Positions 32,896-44,711 of a stretch of DNA of 64,000 bases are shown one piece after another. The position numbers and the translations under genes are program-made. The DNA is from Silene latifolia (Eukaryota > Streptophyta > Magnoliopsida > Caryophyllales > Caryophyllaceae): assembly GCF_048544455.1 (NCBI RefSeq), contig NC_133537.1:14321541-14385540 (forward strand), read 5' to 3'. A model generated the notes under the pieces. It was not told the origin of the DNA. It saw only the letters and a list, made by a program, of their open reading frames with translations, and made no database searches. Positions within the stretch are counted from its first letter, which is position 1, and the number at the start of each line of letters is the position of its first letter.

Positions 32896-33557
32896 GCTCC
32901 CACTTTGGACTTCATGTCCTTCTCGGTCTGTACGAGAAGGGAGTGCAGTTCATGGGGAGTTTTCTTCAAATCATTCATATAGTAATTCGCTCTAAATTGC
33001 GAATAACCATCGTGGAGTGAGTGAAGTATGCGGTCGATAACAATGTTCTCGCTGATGTTACAGTTAAAGGTCTCCAGTTTCTCGACATTCTCAATCATGC
33101 TGAGAATGTGTGGGCTAACCGGTTGGCCCTTCTGGAGTCTCGCATCAAAGAAGCGAGTGGTATGCTCATAAGTCACGATTCTCGGTGCTTTCGAGAATTC
33201 CTTGGTGAGCGTGGTGAAAATCTTGTTTGCACCATGGGCTATGAAGCGTTTCTGCAAATTGGGTTCCATTGCAAAAATGAGTACGTTTTTAATCGCACCC
33301 GCTTCCATACAGAAATCATTAAACTTGGTGATTTCAGCAGCTCTAGCCGTGGGACCTGGGTTTGCCGGGATGGGCTCCAAGAGATATTTGAGCTTCCCGT
33401 CAGCAGCAGACATTCCGTAATGCCGCCTCCCGGTCCGCGAAGTTGGATCCATCATTCTTGATCGAGTAGACCGATTCATCTGATTCATGAAGATCCGAAG
33501 CCAGGACTCACGGTCCAATGTGGCACTTGGCATTGGGTTATCACTTGAACCAGCCAT
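32892..33557 (-). pseudogene. Copia gag
   Basis: ATG at 33557 (MAGSSDNPMPSATLDRESWL), TGA at 32894-32892, about 221 residues. It has a UBN2-type gag core (KNVLIFAMEPNLQKRFIAHG, TYEHTTRFFDARLQKGQPVS, VIDRILHSLHDGYSQFRANY). It makes the particle protein of the element. It ends just before the zinc knuckle by a frameshift, so the RNA-binding part is uncoupled. Confidence 0.88.
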
Positions 33558-35491
33558 TTGTTGTTTTAGCAGTTTAAAATCGTGATCTACACTGAAAAAG
33601 AAAGAAAAACAAAACGAAATAAGCAACTCATCGAGGTGATTTAAGTCTATTTTAAAATTCATTTTAAACATGTAGACTCTCCCACTTGCATAATTGATCT
33701 CCCTCAAGAATGATACAAGTGATCCCAAGACTCAATTTCTGTAAACTGATAAGCCAACTGTTTAGCTAATTCTTCCGGAAGAACTCTTGGTCGATAGATT
33801 TCTGTAAATCCTATCTATAGTCCACCATAATCACAGGATCGTACGAGTGATCATAGTGTTGAGATAAAATAGGTCAATCGGTTCCAACTTACCCGACGTA
33901 GAAGGGGTCATATTATGCCTACCGACGAAGAAGGGACTCATTGGAGTTTGACCTATAAAGACCGTTCTCAATTTTTGTTTATACGAGGAAGATCCCATCA
34001 ACAAAATTATAATTCATTTTAAGTGAACGAATAACTAGCGTTTGTCGTGAATGAATTTATTTGGATGATGGCTTTGAAAAACGTGTGACATACGAATGTC
34101 AAGGAAAACTAACTCGTGACCTCTATATGTGTCAGTTTTCATGCAATTATTAGGTGGTTTGGTTTTTAGGCGGAATATGATGCATATTATCGTTACGATA
34201 ACATAAATAATTGAATGCAATACGTAAATAAAATTTCCTAGTGTGGCCTATCCTAATAAAAAGAACAAAATACAACTTTGGAATCCACCGTTGGACCCAA
34301 GAAGCTTGTCTTGTTGTTCCATCTTGATCCAGTTAGCGGGAGTGAGCATCTGGTCTCCGTCTTTGGTCTTCTCAAAAATTACAATTAGAATTACAAAATA
34401 TAAACCTAATTACATTCTAATTAAAAACTGTAATTACAAGTGAAAAATCCAAAACGGAGATACGAGATCTCAAAATACAACCAAGACCGTGTTCCATCAT
34501 TACGGTAACACGTTCTACTAAGGCCACACTAAGTTACAACCGTTTGCAAAATAAATAAATAAATAAATACGTAATAAAAGGCATTCAAAAACATTCATAA
34601 TTAACGATAAATAAAAATGCATCAACTAAAAAAAAATTCATTCGTGACATAATTCCGTAATTATGTTAAAATTATCCAAACCACCTTTTAATGATTAAAA
34701 TTCATGTGATAAAACCGCTTCTATCATTTAATTTTAATCCATTACAATCCGTTACTTTAAAAACGCTTTAAAATAACTTAATGGTACGTGTGTGAACCGT
34801 TTCACAATCATAGCGAGTGTACTATATCCGTATAAAGTACATATTGAAGCCAAAAGAAAATTTAAATCAAAAGAAACAAATTTTCAAAGTGTCAAAGATT
34901 TAAATCCCTCGATCCAGGGACATAAGTGCTCGATCGAGGGAGGACAGAGGGCTCGATCGATCAAATCGCAAGTCGATCGAGAGGTATGCTAATCGGAGGT
35001 ACTCGATCGACGAAATGGTGGTCGATCGAGGACTTATATCAAGCAATCGCTTTCGATCGAGTACGAGGACTCCTCGATCGAAAGCGGTGGAGTTTTAAAG
35101 CGGTGTCGATCGAGTACAACAAGGACTCGATCGAGCAAAAACTTGTCGAAAAACCACTCGATCGATTAAAAACTTGGTCGATCGAGTGCTAAAACCTCTG
35201 AAAACTTCAAACCCTCGTGAAAACTGTTTTGATGAATAAATCATTCGCAAAATTGATCAAAAACACATCAAAAACAATTTTGTAATTGATAAAACATGAC
35301 ATATTGTTATAATCTCCGTATAACACAACAATATGCATAAATCAAAAACGAAAACAAGATGAAATTTCCGTGTAATACATGACACGGTTTCAAAATTTCT
35401 GCCGTGTATACTAGGCACGGTTTTTGAGACAAAAGCAAAATCGTTTCAAGATCGTTTTATGAAAAACACATGGAAAAATTCACGTGGCCTC
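33558..35491 (-). other. Copia 5' leader with palindrome array
   Basis: Non-coding. From 34930 to 35185 it contains eleven TCGATCGA octamers, ten of them arranged as five pairs about 20 bp apart with a pair-to-pair period of about 51 bp. Pairs are mirrored, for example CTTTCGATCGAG near 35050 and CTCGATCGAAAG near 35072, so each pair can also fold into a hairpin. Confidence 0.85.
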
Positions 35492-35503
35492 GCTCTGATA
35501 CCA
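35492..35503 (-). other. Copia primer binding site
   Basis: On minus TGGTATCAGAGC, complementary to the 3' end of initiator tRNA-Met, 2 nt from the 5' LTR. Confidence 0.92.
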
Positions 35504-35505
35504 CT

Positions 35506-36507
35506 TGTGGGTTAATATCCGTATACTACCCTTTAAATTTAGGACTATAACGTAAATTTAACATGCGAATATCGTCATAAAACATAAATACAATATAGAA
35601 ACGATAAGGAATTAGAATCAACCTCGGGTCCTTTGATGCACGGCGTAAAGAACAGAAATCAAATCAGATTCCCTCCTAATTGTTGCACCCAAGACTTGTC
35701 CGAGATATGCCCTTGTGCTAGAACGTGTTCTCCGATTGCCTTGCAATATAGGGAGAACTTGTTGTGAGTTTTTCTCGAGATGTGAGATCTCGGTTTCAGA
35801 GAAGAAATTAATCTCTAAAACCCTAATTCTCTTCACTAATGATGATTAGGTCACACAAGAAGGAGGAGGCTCTCCTTTTTGTTCTCCTAATTCGGCCAAG
35901 CCGAGTCCATGGGGAGGAAATGGGCTTTTCCATTTCCTCTTCTATTTGACTCGTAGTCTGAACCCCAATGACTAAATGTATATGACGCGGTTTGATTATA
36001 AACTGTTATCGGTTATCGGAAATTAAGGCATCAGCTAATAATACGGGTTAGCTGAATTATTAATTCGTGTCCGACAAAAACAGTATTGTATAATTATATT
36101 CAATATACATTTAATTAAATATAAATCGTTTTATATTTAATTTTACGAATTAACTGGTTAATTCGCCTTAGCCCATGATATTTAATCCGTATTAAATATA
36201 ATATCTCAACATCACATATTTGACTAATTACTAGTCAAATAACTCGGACTAACTGGTTAGTCAAAATTGGCATCTACATGACAGTATTTTCATACCGTCA
36301 CATCTCTCGAACGTATCCTATAGGTGTGACTTTTAGGGACCAGTTGATCACCGCCATCTGTATGACAATAACGTCAAACTTATCTAGCAAGCCAACCGTT
36401 ATTGATAAACGTGGATCAACTGATAATAATACCAAAAGTATGCCCTTTGATCCTTTTTAGAGGTTTATAAGTCCTTGCACTAACTGTTAAGGACACCAAC
36501 CCCAACA
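35506..36507 (-). repeat. 5' LTR of the Copia element
   Basis: 1002 bp, the partner of 27661-28661. Confidence 0.95.
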
Positions 36508-36512
36508 TAAGG

Positions 36513-37320
36513 TGTCTTTTTGTAAATGAGTGTCACATATTTGACCTCAATGAATTTTATTATATCGTAGTTATACAAAAAAAACATTATATATATTACT
36601 TTTTAAAAATAAAAATTATTTGTATTATATACAAAAAAAAACATTATATATTACTTCTTGACATCTGATCCGATTATGACCTGACTCGAATCTCATCTAC
36701 TTTGATATTGACCCGACTCGAATCTTATTTGCTCCGATATTGACCCGACTCAAACCTGAACCAATCCGAAATATTTACAACCGATTAAAAGTGGAAACTG
36801 AATCCAACCTGAGTTGAACCGAACTGAAATCGAAAAAAAAAAAGATAAATCGAAATAACCCGATTCGAAAGAACCCGAACCGAAACTGATCCGATTGACC
36901 CGTTTGCCACCTCACTGTTTTCATATTAGTCATTTCAAGTTATTTTATGTCAATTAGAGTTATGTTTTATCGCGTTATTTTTTAGTTAGGTGGTTTCGGA
37001 TCGGTTTATTTTGGGTCGGGTCAATTACGGGTCAACAAAGCTCATACCACGTTTGGGTCGGTTCAGGTTTTAGGTCACATACAGGAGTTGTTGTTCGGGT
37101 CAATTACGTGTCTAGGGATAGATTTTTCGAGCCGGGTCAATTAGCTTGAGTTTATTTTGCACAAGAGGTTTACATTCCTTAACTTGTTTTTACAATCAAA
37201 CCCATTAGAATCTTTCCTTTTCTCTTATTTCCCTTTCCGATTCCCATTCTCTTCCCCTAGTGCGAACCAAAAGCTTCCTAAATAGTGGATAGGAGGGACT
37301 AGGGAGTATTTGTTATCTTT
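36513..37320. repeat. CCGAA-rich simple repeat, right part, and flank
   Basis: 36660-36910 is an irregular run of GACCCGACTCGAA, CCGAACC and TCCGAAA motifs continuing the style of 26290-26539. The rest is AT-rich with GGGTC/TCGGG motifs to about 37140 and no gene. Confidence 0.55.
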
Positions 37321-37326
37321 AATTTC

Positions 37327-38749
37327 TGTTAGAACACACTTGGTTGATGATGCCAAGTTTCATTATGATTTAATCGTTTGCCTCTTAGTTGAATGCTTAG
37401 TAAATTGAAGCATCCAATGATAGATCAAAGAAGTTCAAAGATGATCAAGATGAAGAACAAGTCAAGCATGCCCATAGTCTAGAACAAATGTTGTAAACGA
37501 GGTAGTTCAACATATTTTTTTTACGCATAAGTTATGGCAAAACCGTGCAACAGTTCCTGTGACTGTTGCACCATGGTTTCTGATACTAACGAATGGAGAA
37601 ATTTTCGGGAAAATTCACAAGTGTTTGAAATTCTTTAAAAAGCCTTTCTATGTTCAAGAGGAACATTATTTCAAAACTGAAGAACAAAAAGAACAAAAAG
37701 AATATGCTTGCACAATAATTTAAAAGATGCCAATCCCATTTGTGCAAGTTGTTTTTCATGCTAAAAATGGGTCTTATGTTTTTTCCTTTTGTGGCAAAAT
37801 TGTGAGTTCCCATATTTTATGGGAAACACTCCTTCTCTTTGGAAAAACGCAGCCACCTTGAGCCTCTCAAACCTGATTGTTCTTTTATATTTTTTAAATG
37901 AAAATGCATACTACAAACTTGTGGATATTAAATTAATGTAGTGTTAAGATCCTTCTCTTACACACTACCTTTCTCTATAAATAGCCACTTCATTTTTCAT
38001 TTATTGCAAGACTTTGAAAGAGCATTCATTGTAAACACTTTGCAAATCTTTTCAGCATTAAAAGCTTTGTTCTTCAATCATTTGCAAAACCGTTTTCTGT
38101 TTTTCAAAAGTCTTCAATTGTTTTTCAAAGTCAGTAAAATCTCCAAGTATCGGTTCGCTTTAATAAGCTGTTGCATAAAAGAATATGTTCAATGATTCTC
38201 GTGTTTAGGTCTTAATTGTAATCTCCATGTTCTTAAGTGAACCACCGAGATTCGACTCAGTAAACCGTTGAGATAGAACCTTAAGTCTTGAAGCGGAGTA
38301 GCTTTGAGCAAGAGAAAGTCTTGAAGCGGAGTAGCTTTAAGCAATTGCAACCGGAGTAGGTTGGCGAGTTGTTTTCATTGTAATGGTTTAGTTAAGTTTG
38401 AGTAAATTTCTAAACAAGCAATAAAATAACGGTTGGACGTAGGCTCCGGACTAGGAGCTGAACCAATTTTTAAACATCGTCTTGTTTGTTTATTTACTTT
38501 CACGTTTTCTTATCATTCGTCTTTTACACGTTAAATCTCGCTCTCAGTCTTTGTGCAAATGATCTCTCATCTTGTTGCATGGACTCAGCTTATCACCGTT
38601 ATGAACTTACAATCCATTAAGTTTATCAAACCCGTACTTAATAGATCTTACTTGTGTTAGTCATTAACCAAGTAAAAGAGAAAATTTTTAAAAGGTACAC
38701 CTAATTCACCCCCTCCCTCTCTTAGGTGTTTATCGTTCTTAACTCTTCA
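37327..38749 (+). mobile_element. Solo LTR (Copia-like)
   Basis: 1423 bp from TGTTAGAACACAC to ...TTAACTCTTCA, flanked by the 5-bp duplication ATTTC (37322-37326 and 38750-38754). TATA-like CTATAAATAG lies near 37974, giving + orientation. Two direct copies of a block containing AAGTCTTGAAGCGGAGTAGC occur at 38283 and 38319. No internal region is present. The family is guessed from general LTR character only. Confidence 0.8.
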
Positions 38750-38754
38750 ATTTC

Positions 38755-39690
38755 TTCGCTACTTTGACAACATTGCGATTTTCAAGACTGCTTTTGACCC
38801 TAAAATAGGGCGAGTTTTACACGACTTGATTCTAGATACAAAGTACAATTCCAAAACATTTGCAAATTAGTCACCTCTAAGAAACTGAATATCGCCTTTT
38901 TTTGCAATTGCTCATGACTTGTTTAGTTGTTCATTATGGGACTTAAATCCATTATTACAACTGAAGGACCAAACGCTCTACTATACAGCTGCACTGTGAG
39001 ATCAACTCAATTACTTAAAATTCTGATTTTTTTGATGCACTTTTTGGTGCATCCTTTAAACAGCTGTGGCCAAAACGGCTTCTGCTCATCGAACAAAGAT
39101 GATTAAATTGAGAACTTCATCAGTATTCCATCTGGTCTCGGTACATTGTAAAAAAAAGACTACTACTAGAGCAAGGGGCTATGGTTAGTCAATATACAGA
39201 CTACTTAAGTATCACTCCCTCCAATTCTTCTATATCTTGCAAATGGATGTTCACTGAAGGTAAGCACTGAAGGTAAGCACATATTAGTTGGCCAGGAAAT
39301 GTAACAAATCCAATAAATCAAATAACAAAAGTAATTGTCGCAATACCAAAGAATGAACGAGTGCAGTAACTTAAGAAGTCGTTAAGAGCCACGGCCAGGC
39401 GCCCAGGCCCCTCTCATACCTACTATGAACTGTCACTACAAAATACAGTTGGCCTGCTAATGACTGAATCTTTATAACTAGCCATTATCGACTATTGTTT
39501 CAACTATGGTCATCACTGGCGCCGTGATTCAAGAACACAGTAATCACAGTGTGCAAAAATCTAGAATCAAAAGTCTTATATACAATTTAAAATGCAAAAT
39601 TAGGACTACACCTAAAGATCTTACAAAAACAGTCAAATGCACAGTACAAATACCTGAAACACTTTGATGGAAGTTTTCAAGATAGAAATC
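38755..39690. other. Intergenic, 3' of the ALP1-like gene
   Basis: No gene is seen; it should include the 3' UTR of the minus-strand gene ending at 39692. Confidence 0.5.
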
Positions 39691-39691
39691 C

Positions 39692-42634
39692 TCAGGATGA
39701 GTAGAGACAAAGTTTCTGTCTCATGTCATAAGCAGTTGAGTCGACAAATTCACACAATTGCTGTCGATAACCTTCGTCATGGCCATGACCTAACGGTATT
39801 TCATCTTGCACATCGTCATCCATGTCAATGGCGATATTGTGAAGCATGCAACAAACAAGTATAATCCTCGGCAGTTTATGTTTATCTGGTCTCCACATCA
39901 TCCCATTGATTATCTTCCACATCTCTTTCAATCTAGCAAATGCCCTCCTTGCTACCATTCCAGTAGCAAAATGACGCCTATTGAAGTCCACCTCGGTCTC
40001 TGACAGACATTTGCCTTGAAAAGGCGTAATTAGCCATGGTAGCAAAGGAAAACCCGAATTTCCAACAATGTATTCCCTTATTTCAAACTCTTCTGAGAGA
40101 TTAATGTTTTTTCCATTTAATCGTTTTCCCTTTTCGCACAAGTTGAAAAGGGTTGAACTTTTGAGTACACCTGAATCACTCAATTTTCCAGGCCAACCAG
40201 TGACTATATCCCGGAATCTCATATCAGGGTCCACAACTGCCTGTAAGAGGATACTGTGGTTCTTCTGTGGGTCCAACCATACCTTGTTAGCCGGGTCAGA
40301 AAATGGCAAGCACATTGTGATGTGGGTAGTATCAATTGCACCGCAGCAATTGGGGAAGCCTCGGATTTTCTCAAACTTTGACTTTATTTCAGCCAATTCT
40401 TTATCACTAGTGGGCCACTGGAGATGTTGGAGTCCACACTTTTCCATAGACTCGATAAACCGCCAGGTCACTTGAGAGACGGTGGAGTGGTGCACTCCAA
40501 AGGACTCTCCTACTGCTATTAAGGAATCTCCAGAGCAAAGACGTCTGAGAGCAACTGCTACTATGTCATGTATTGACAAACGCTTGCCATTCGAAAAAGA
40601 AAAATGGCCTGATTTTGCCATCATTTCTTCTTTCACCAGGGAGCATATGTAGTTAAATGTCTTCCTTGAAATTCTTAACATTGATTCAAACGTATCTCTT
40701 CCTTTTAACGGCTTAGGAACACCTGCTGACAAGACAAGATGAAAAATGAGGCACGATCCTACCAGTACGACAAGGACATCAAAGTCATCAATATGGTGTC
40801 TGAGCTATGAGACGCTAAATTATACAACACAAAAACTTATACAAGGAGGTCTCAACCATTCCAACATAAACTTGTGTATAATCAAAAGAAATCGTCAGGA
40901 CTCTTACAAAAGTCACGGACTTCCTGAGTATTTCCTCAAGAACTTTGTTGAGCTCGTGTGTCTGAAGACGTTCAGGAAATTTGGATTTTTATTTCTGATG
41001 AAATTGGGTATTAATGGCAACAGCATTCCAACATAAACTTGTGTATAATAGATATGAGTGTAAATGTTTTATACATGTTTTTCAAGAATCACGAAGGCAA
41101 AACCCAGCTATATATACAAGCACATTATCTCCTTTGATACTCTCTCGTTACAAAAGGTAGTACATTTATCAACTATTTCATGCTAACCTGCTAACTTGCA
41201 GGTCTTGGTTATGATTAAATCAAGTTCCAGAAGCTCAGAAAACCTAGAGAATAATTGGATTTTATGCGACAAAGTACTATTCAAACACGTAAAACCTAGC
41301 ATCTGAAAGTTGTAATCCTTCATGAAAATAGACCGTAAATGAAAATCACAGCTTCAAGTCTTCAATGAGACTCAACAGTCAGCTGGATGCTCTCCTAAAT
41401 TATGCCCAACAAGGTCACACGTTCCCCTTAATGTCCTTCCGTGAAGATGGTACCAGGTTCAAGCACTAAACAGTATATATGTTCCTAATTTTAAAGAACA
41501 GAACACATTTTCGCATTGTACTCAGCGACATGGTCTTACGTCAGTAACAGTATTTGACAGCATATTGGATGTTCTGACTACCAAACCCTCGGCTATAGGG
41601 AAGTTTCAACGAAGAATCTCATCTGTAAGCGTTTCCTAAAAACCACTGATCCCCTAACCATAAAAATATTTCTTGGCTGGAATGAAGTATGCACTGACAG
41701 TTTGAATGTTTATATCATCAAGAATTGAACATAAAGACCATGTGTATTCAAGACATATGGAAGTTAGCTGAAATTATCACTGTTGAATTGGGGAGATAAC
41801 TAGAACAAGTTTAAGATCGTATCGTAATCTTAAAAGCGCGCCTCTCTATACAATCACAATCTCAGGAAGAAAATTATATCCTGAATCCAACAACTGAGTG
41901 AATAGTGACTTCCTAGTACAGTGGTTACAGGAAACATGGATGTATAATGTACTGTGGATCTGAGATTCTAATCAACAAATCCACATAATATATCTGCAAG
42001 GCCCTAAAATCGCGCTAAATTACTCCAATCTACGACAGAATCTCGACTTCAGCATAATTAGGTTACAGAGATTATTAAGAAAATGGACAAACAATGATAA
42101 AGTGTACTAGCTGAAATTTTTTCACATCTCACAGCTTTATCCCTATTATCTTAAGCAACAGCATAAGCAAAAGCAAAGCCGGCTAAGCGTAAACTCTTGC
42201 AGAATTGATTCCTTAACAAAGTGCCTGGAAACCCTTTCAAGAAATGTCAAAATATGTTCACAATTCACAGCAGAAACAAACCCATTATCATGTACAGCGC
42301 AGAAATCTCAATCTCTACATAATCTAACATATAATTTCACTATACAAAACAACAAACCCAGATGCTCAACAGTCCAAAACATGATCAACAAGAGTAATTC
42401 AATAGAAACCCATGTGACATACACTGTAATAAAGACATGCTATATATTCGTTACTACGTCTCAATCATTTGTTTATCTTTAATTAAAATACCGCTTACAA
42501 AGAATAAAAAAACGTAAACAAAGAGAGCATATATATATACCCTTAGAGAAGTCGAGCCACCAATCTGCTGCAGGCTTCTCATTCTCTAAAGAATCTCTCT
42601 TTCTTTTCTTCTTTGACCCTCTTACTGGACCCAT
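39692..42634 (-). CDS. ALP1/HARBI1-like domesticated PIF/Harbinger transposase (two exons)
   Basis: CDS = complement of 42541-42634 (exon 1) joined to 39692-40725 (exon 2), 375 residues. Exon 1 starts MGPVRGSKKKRKRDSLENEK and ends ADWWLDFSK plus one base at a GTATAT donor. Exon 2 begins after ...TTGTCAG in matching phase (AGVPKPLKGRDTFESML). A DDE_Tnp_4-type nuclease fold follows: FNYICSLVKEEM, helix-turn-helix-like SIAVGESFGVHHSTVSQ region, GAIDTTHI, RDIVTGWPGKLSDSGVL, GNSGFPLLPWLITPF, then MVARRAFARLKEMWKIINGMMW, and CCMLHNIAID. Active PIF transposases have Glu in the V-E-R-A-F position; here it is Arg, so catalysis is probably lost. This matches plant ALP1-type proteins, which associate with Polycomb PRC2 in the nucleus. 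The ~1.8-kb intron has no coding sequence. Confidence 0.88.
40727..42540 (-). other. Intron of the ALP1-like gene
   Basis: Donor GTATAT at 42540, acceptor TTGTCAG ending at 40726, phase 1. A 26-bp direct repeat (CATTCCAACATAAACTTGTG plus six more bases) occurs at 40857-40882 and 41025-41050. A degenerate Stowaway-like sequence lies near 42450-42525. Confidence 0.75.
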
Positions 42635-42639
42635 CGCTT

Positions 42640-43480
42640 AATTGAAATCTTTAACACAAACCCAACTGAAATATAATGCAAAATCAACCAAAAAAACAAG
42701 ACAAAAAACAATTAAATAACAAGCATTATTATTTAGCAAATAAACAGAAGACGGATACTTCCGTCTTAAACAAGAATTTGCGAATGAGAAATAAGAAAAT
42801 AAGATGAGAAGATATAAAAGAAATTGAAGAAATGGTGAAGCAAACCATGCACAAAACTGTAAGGTGGGGTTGAAGAGATGTGTTAGTTGTTGTTGCTTCG
42901 TATGACCAAGAGTAATATACAAGAGAATGCTTATAAAACAAGAGACTTTTTTTAGCACATTATTACTGTATATGTAATGTTTATTTTATGAATTGAGACA
43001 TTGGAGAAAAAGTGGATTTTCTTTGGAGTCGTAATTTATAGAAACGTATGAAAATGACTTTAAAATAGATTACCATATTTACTTACATAAGACGTGTACA
43101 AAATTTATGAATTTACAAAATTAACACAAAGACTAACAAACCAGCTTTATTTTTTATGCGCTACAAACATAAAATTTCGATTTTTTTATCGTGTATCTTT
43201 AAATCTAATTAGAAAAAGCGGAAAATTGTTTGGGATTTCTGTCAAAGACCCAAATCAAGACATTTAATCACACTTATGGGTCAGCACATCGAATTTTAGC
43301 TTTGGCAGAAAATAGATGGATGAAAAGGATAGTTATGGACATCATCCTATTACTACTAGTAGAGGAGTACTAGCTAACTAATGTATGTTGAGATGCACAA
43401 ATTCATTTACTTTTTTGACCTTTTTTAAGGATTGAGATGAATTGACCTATGAAATTGTAGATGTGAGAATATGTTCAGTA
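42640..43480. other. Upstream region of the ALP1-like gene
   Basis: AT-rich with no other gene; it should hold the 5' UTR and promoter. A GACGGATACTTCCGTC palindrome lies at about 42751-42766. Confidence 0.5.
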
Positions 43481-43484
43481 TAAG

Positions 43485-43785
43485 TGGATTATACATCCGA
43501 TGTATTACTATCAATTGCTTAGTTTTTGAGTATTACAATAAAGTTTTCGAGTTTTGTTTTAAAGTTTCTGAGTTTTACTATAAAGTTTCTGAGTTCATTC
43601 AACTAGACATTAAGCTCAAAAAATTACAATATAACTCAAAAATATTACATATAAGCTCAGTTAAATTTGAGTTTTGACGGCAAAAAATTAAAAGGTAACT
43701 TATAAACTTTAAAAAGTTCAGAAAAAATACACATAAGCTTAAAAACTAATGAGGTCTGAGGTAGTACATCCGATGTATGTTCCTA
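43485..43785. mobile_element. MITE-like element with TACATCCGATGTA ends
   Basis: TACATCCGATGTA occurs at both ends (about 43492 and 43766). Inside them, GCTTAGTTTTTGAG at the left matches the complement of CTTAAAAACTAA at the right. AT-rich and non-coding. Confidence 0.5.
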
Positions 43786-43789
43786 TTTC

Positions 43790-44703
43790 TCGAATATGTT
43801 GTACTGCTTTGGTTTTATTTTTTTGATTTTATAAAATGGTGTTACTTATCATTGACGATTTTAAATAAGTATTTATTTGAGTATTGATTATCATCAGTTT
43901 GAGATTAAAACTCAATTGTGTTCGTTGAATATGTTGTTTTATGTTATGCAAAAGGCGGTTATGGCGTTGGAAAAGATATTAACCTTATTTTTTCTACTCT
44001 TTCATCTGGGTGCTTATAAAACAAGACAAAGTCTACACATTTATTTCATCTACGAGGGGAAAATGTTGGAAAAGATGTTGATGGTGGCATTTGTGTTCTC
44101 AAATATATTTATTTGAGTAATTATAATGTTTTTCTTAGTAAGGTATAAGTATAACATTGGGTTGATAGCCTATATTTATACATGTATGACAACATCTCAT
44201 ACAAGATAAACATTTTATGGGGGGTTTGTGATCTTATGTTTTGTGCACTTAATTTGATAAATAAGATATCAGTGGACGAGTTTTTTCTGAATATCAGATT
44301 GAAATTTATTTTTATCAAAAGACTTCAACAAAAAGTTCGAAAATCATAAACATAACCAAGAACATTAATGCTCCACATATCACACTATATGATGCACATT
44401 ATTTTATGAAGTGTGTTTAATGCATCTTGATAAAATCTTGTTAGGAATTGAAAGGGCAAGATTATCAGAAGAGAAGAAATAAAAAAAGAAAACTCACCAA
44501 ATGTTAATGTTTCAGCGTTGACCAATCAAGAAGTACTCTGAGAGTCTGAGGTAGTGTAGGACGCGACTAGTGAAGGAGAGCCCAAATCAGTCAATAATGG
44601 GCCCACTTGACATGCCCTTCATAGAGTTAATGGGCCTTAGGCCCAATTTACGGCCCATAATTCATGAGGTATAAGTCGTATAACCAAGGCCATAGAGTTC
44701 CTA
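43790..44703. other. AT-rich intergenic stretch
   Basis: No gene is recognised. A 79-codon frame (43877-44116) has no recognisable motif. Confidence 0.5.
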
Positions 44704-44711
44704 GTGACAGG

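Larger units (their letters stand above)
27661..36507 (-). mobile_element. Complete Copia LTR retrotransposon, coding-defective
   Basis: 8847 bp on the minus strand, flanked by a perfect 5-bp duplication TAAGG (27656-27660 and 36508-36512). LTRs are 1001 and 1002 bp and start TGTTGGGGTTGG in element orientation. They differ by four substitutions (three adjacent) and one 1-bp indel. Order on minus: 5' LTR, tRNA-iMet primer site, a ~1.9-kb leader with a palindrome array, gag, protease, integrase, RT and RNase H (Copia order), purine tract and 3' LTR. At least six frameshifts and one stop interrupt the polyprotein despite the young LTRs. Confidence 0.95.

Noticed and set aside
33021-33461. 146-codon + strand frame over Copia gag
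   Set aside because: Antisense shadow of the gag coding sequence on the minus strand.
34908-35190. CRISPR-like array
   Set aside because: Repeats are 8-bp palindromes in a plant retrotransposon leader with short irregular spacers; there is no CRISPR context.
40068-40475. 135-codon + strand frame in the ALP1-like gene
   Set aside because: Antisense shadow of the intact ALP1-like exon 2.
43877-44116. 79-codon hydrophobic frame
   Set aside because: AT-rich DNA gives Phe/Leu/Ile-rich frames by chance; no family resemblance and no gene signals.
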